Shown here in pieces: positions 62,585 to 64,000 of a stretch of 64,000 bases of DNA (positions are counted from its first letter, which is position 1; every line of letters begins with the position of its first letter). The translations under genes were made by a program, and so were the position numbers. The notes under the pieces are model-generated. The model ran no database searches. It saw nothing but the letters and a program-made list of their open reading frames with translations, and was not told the origin of the DNA. The stretch is from Dictyophora rubrovolvata. Its lineage: Eukaryota; Basidiomycota; Agaricomycetes; Phallales; Phallaceae. The stretch covers positions 186,001 through 250,000 of the forward strand of contig CP114126.1 of the NCBI GenBank assembly GCA_029959195.1. Direction: 5' to 3'.

Positions 62585-63489
62585 ATGGACGGCGATTATT
62601 ATTCAATCGAAGCAATTCTTGCAAGCAACCAAGTGAGGTATTTTGTCAATGTCATGTGACGCCTTAGCATAAAACGTGTTCTGTAGAAACTCCAGTGTAT
62701 TTTTAATGTGGATGTTGTCGACTTGGGGTATCTAGATGGTGGAACTGAAACTGATGTAATCAGGCCATGTAACAATACAAGTATGAGGTTGTTGAACGTT
62801 ATTTTGCAGATCAAGGCTGGAACTAAAGTTCAACTACCATATTGGATTGCAGCGATTCTGCTCATAGGGTATGTCCACTTCTTCCTGAATGACACACATG
62901 TATCTACTACTATATGACTTGCTGGAAAAGCGACTATGCAGATTTTACTATTCCTCACCCTTTCAACTCACGCGTGGTCAATGCATTGAATGCAGAAGCA
63001 CGCAGTGTCAAGCTGTCTAGTCTTGTCGGGGGTGGAGGTCGATGGTATGCCTTTGGTAAATTAATCGCGCACTTGTAAGTCTGGTGGCGTCTCTTACAAC
63101 AATCTCTATAACATGACTTCGATGCAGACTTGAAAAGGAACAATCAGCCAGGTTATCAGAAACATTACTTAAAGTACGTTAAGTCGCGCCGGGCGATGAA
63201 AGGATTGCCGAAGCTATTCCTCGCAGACTTTTCAGGATCGGCTTGTAGACATAATAGACCAGTCGCAGCATTTCGGGAGTATAAACGAATCAATAGGCGG
63301 AGGATCACGTTCTACAGACATGAGTATCGATTTTCGGGAAGGTTTGGAAAGCACAGAACGTGAACGTAAGTGTATATGATAGACCCAGGCTGCAGTCATT
63401 CAAATGACTGATCCTCAGTGTTTTCAATCGCGCAAAACGGTACATACAGAATAAAGCGATGGTATCAAAGCAACGAGAAAAGAAGGTAA
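62585..63489 (+). CDS. PSF3: GINS complex subunit Psf3
   Basis: Subunit of the four-protein GINS ring in the Cdc45-MCM-GINS replicative helicase. The ATG at 62585 starts MDGDYYSIEAILASNQ, the standard Psf3 start. Splicing then gives KLQCIFNVDVVDLGYLDGGT, IKAGTKVQLPYWIAAILL, DYADFTIPHPFNSRVVNALN, RSVKLSSLVGGGGRWYAFGK, LLEKEQSARLSETLLK and TFQDRLVDIIDQSQHF. The end is IKRWYQSNEKRR at 63489. The 191 residues match the usual Psf3 size. Seven exons, all with ordinary GT-AG junctions. It is tail to tail with PKR1, with only 36 bases between stop codons. Confidence 0.93.
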
Positions 63490-63525
63490 AGCCACCGTCA
63501 GCATTAGATACATATTATATATAGA

Positions 63526-63893
63526 CTATTCCATTTTCTTCGAGGGATCTGACCCATCTCGATCCATGGCACATAATTCAGCTATATACCTAATACATGG
63601 ATCAATCTTGAGTCGTGTATATGTACATGTACCCAAATGTCAGCTCACCATTTAATACTTGCCCAAAGTGCAAGCGTGATGCAGATCAGTGCAAGGAAAT
63701 GAAGGTTACCGCCAGTGACGAATAGCAGGACAGTAAAGACGAACAAGAGAAGAGCAATAATCCCGTCCACTACAATCAAAAACACGGGGTTTGTAGAGGT
63801 TCCGGGAGTTAGAATATGTGTGGTAAGAGCCGCAACAACATTTAGTGACCCCTCGCGATTTTCAGGCTCCAATTCTGCTGCAGTCACTGTCAT
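63526..63893 (-). CDS. PKR1: Pkr1-like V-ATPase assembly factor
   Basis: Small ER membrane protein needed for assembly of the V-ATPase Vo sector in yeast. The ATG at 63893 starts MTVTAAELEPENREGSLNVV. The family motif HILTPGTSTNPVFLIVVDG follows, then two membrane segments (IIALLLFVFTVLLFVTG and LHFLALICITLALWASI). A 59-base intron (63648-63590) joins IKW to YIAELCAMDRDGSDPSKKME and the stop at 63526. Without splicing the frame would stop at once at 63645. The 102-residue product, LTPGT motif and two helices fit the Pkr1 family well. Function is inferred from yeast. Confidence 0.82.
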
Positions 63894-64000
63894 CGTGGAC
63901 GGCTCTTAAACCACGCTTGCGCTTTGCTTACCCAATCATTGCATTGCATTCAGCCGAGATTGTGGTTGAGCATATATTATAATTATAACAGAGCTCGTAA
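63894..64000. other. Upstream of PKR1 to window end
   Basis: 107 bases with the PKR1 promoter or 5' UTR; no further coding sequence is visible before the window ends. Confidence 0.5.

Overview
The window is a gene-dense stretch of a filamentous-fungal nuclear genome, most likely a basidiomycete of the Agaricomycotina. Genes are split by many short spliceosomal introns, typically 50-60 bases. Intergenic spaces are often under 200 bases. The protein repertoire is eukaryotic throughout (ARF1, ribosomal proteins, COP9, Tra1, TFIIIC, GINS). The N-terminal domain of the gene at 6701-9904 resembles a family I know only from mushroom-forming fungi. I see no transposon, rRNA, tRNA or CRISPR array. The organism cannot be named from the sequence.

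Layout. 1-6249: CPSF2/CFT2 (runs off the left edge), ARF1, an RBM42-like RNA-binding protein and RPL5. 6701-11425: an agaric-type conserved protein joined to a coiled-coil module, then a WTAP/Mum2-family protein with an Arg-Asp repeat and poly-Gly tail. 11548-19367: a small Pro/Ser-rich protein, STE14 (isoprenylcysteine methyltransferase), mitochondrial EF-G2, an unrecognised acidic protein and a NIPA-type Mg2+ transporter. 19458-35856: CSN4, a BRD8-like bromodomain protein, the giant PIKK pseudokinase TRA1 and, divergent from it, TAF9. 35962-48944: SEC12, RPL29, TFIIIC subunit Tfc1, an IBtk-like ankyrin/RCC1/BTB protein and the CTK1/CDK12 kinase with an RS-rich N-terminus. 48945-50720: the one large gap without a confident gene. 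50721-64000: syntaxin 18/Ufe1, RFC1, STEEP1, cytosolic Phe-tRNA synthetase alpha, PCF11, RPL9, PSF3 and PKR1.

Functional themes. Many genes serve RNA polymerase II transcription and pre-mRNA processing: CPSF2 and PCF11 in 3'-end formation, CTK1 in CTD phosphorylation, WTAP in m6A methylation, TRA1, TAF9 and BRD8 in SAGA, NuA4 and TFIID. BRD8-like, TRA1 and TAF9 lie side by side, and TRA1 and TAF9 share a promoter of only about 80 bases. Other genes serve secretion (ARF1, SEC12, syntaxin 18) and DNA replication (RFC1, PSF3).

The most unusual observations are at gene-structure level. Conserved protein sequence and reading-frame phase require or favour GC-AG introns in ARF1, TAF9, STEEP1 and the agaric-type gene. 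The last gene also has a candidate 28-base intron and an apparent domain fusion. All exon models were made by eye from splice consensus, phase and family similarity. Outer limits of recognised genes are reliable; some internal junctions are not.
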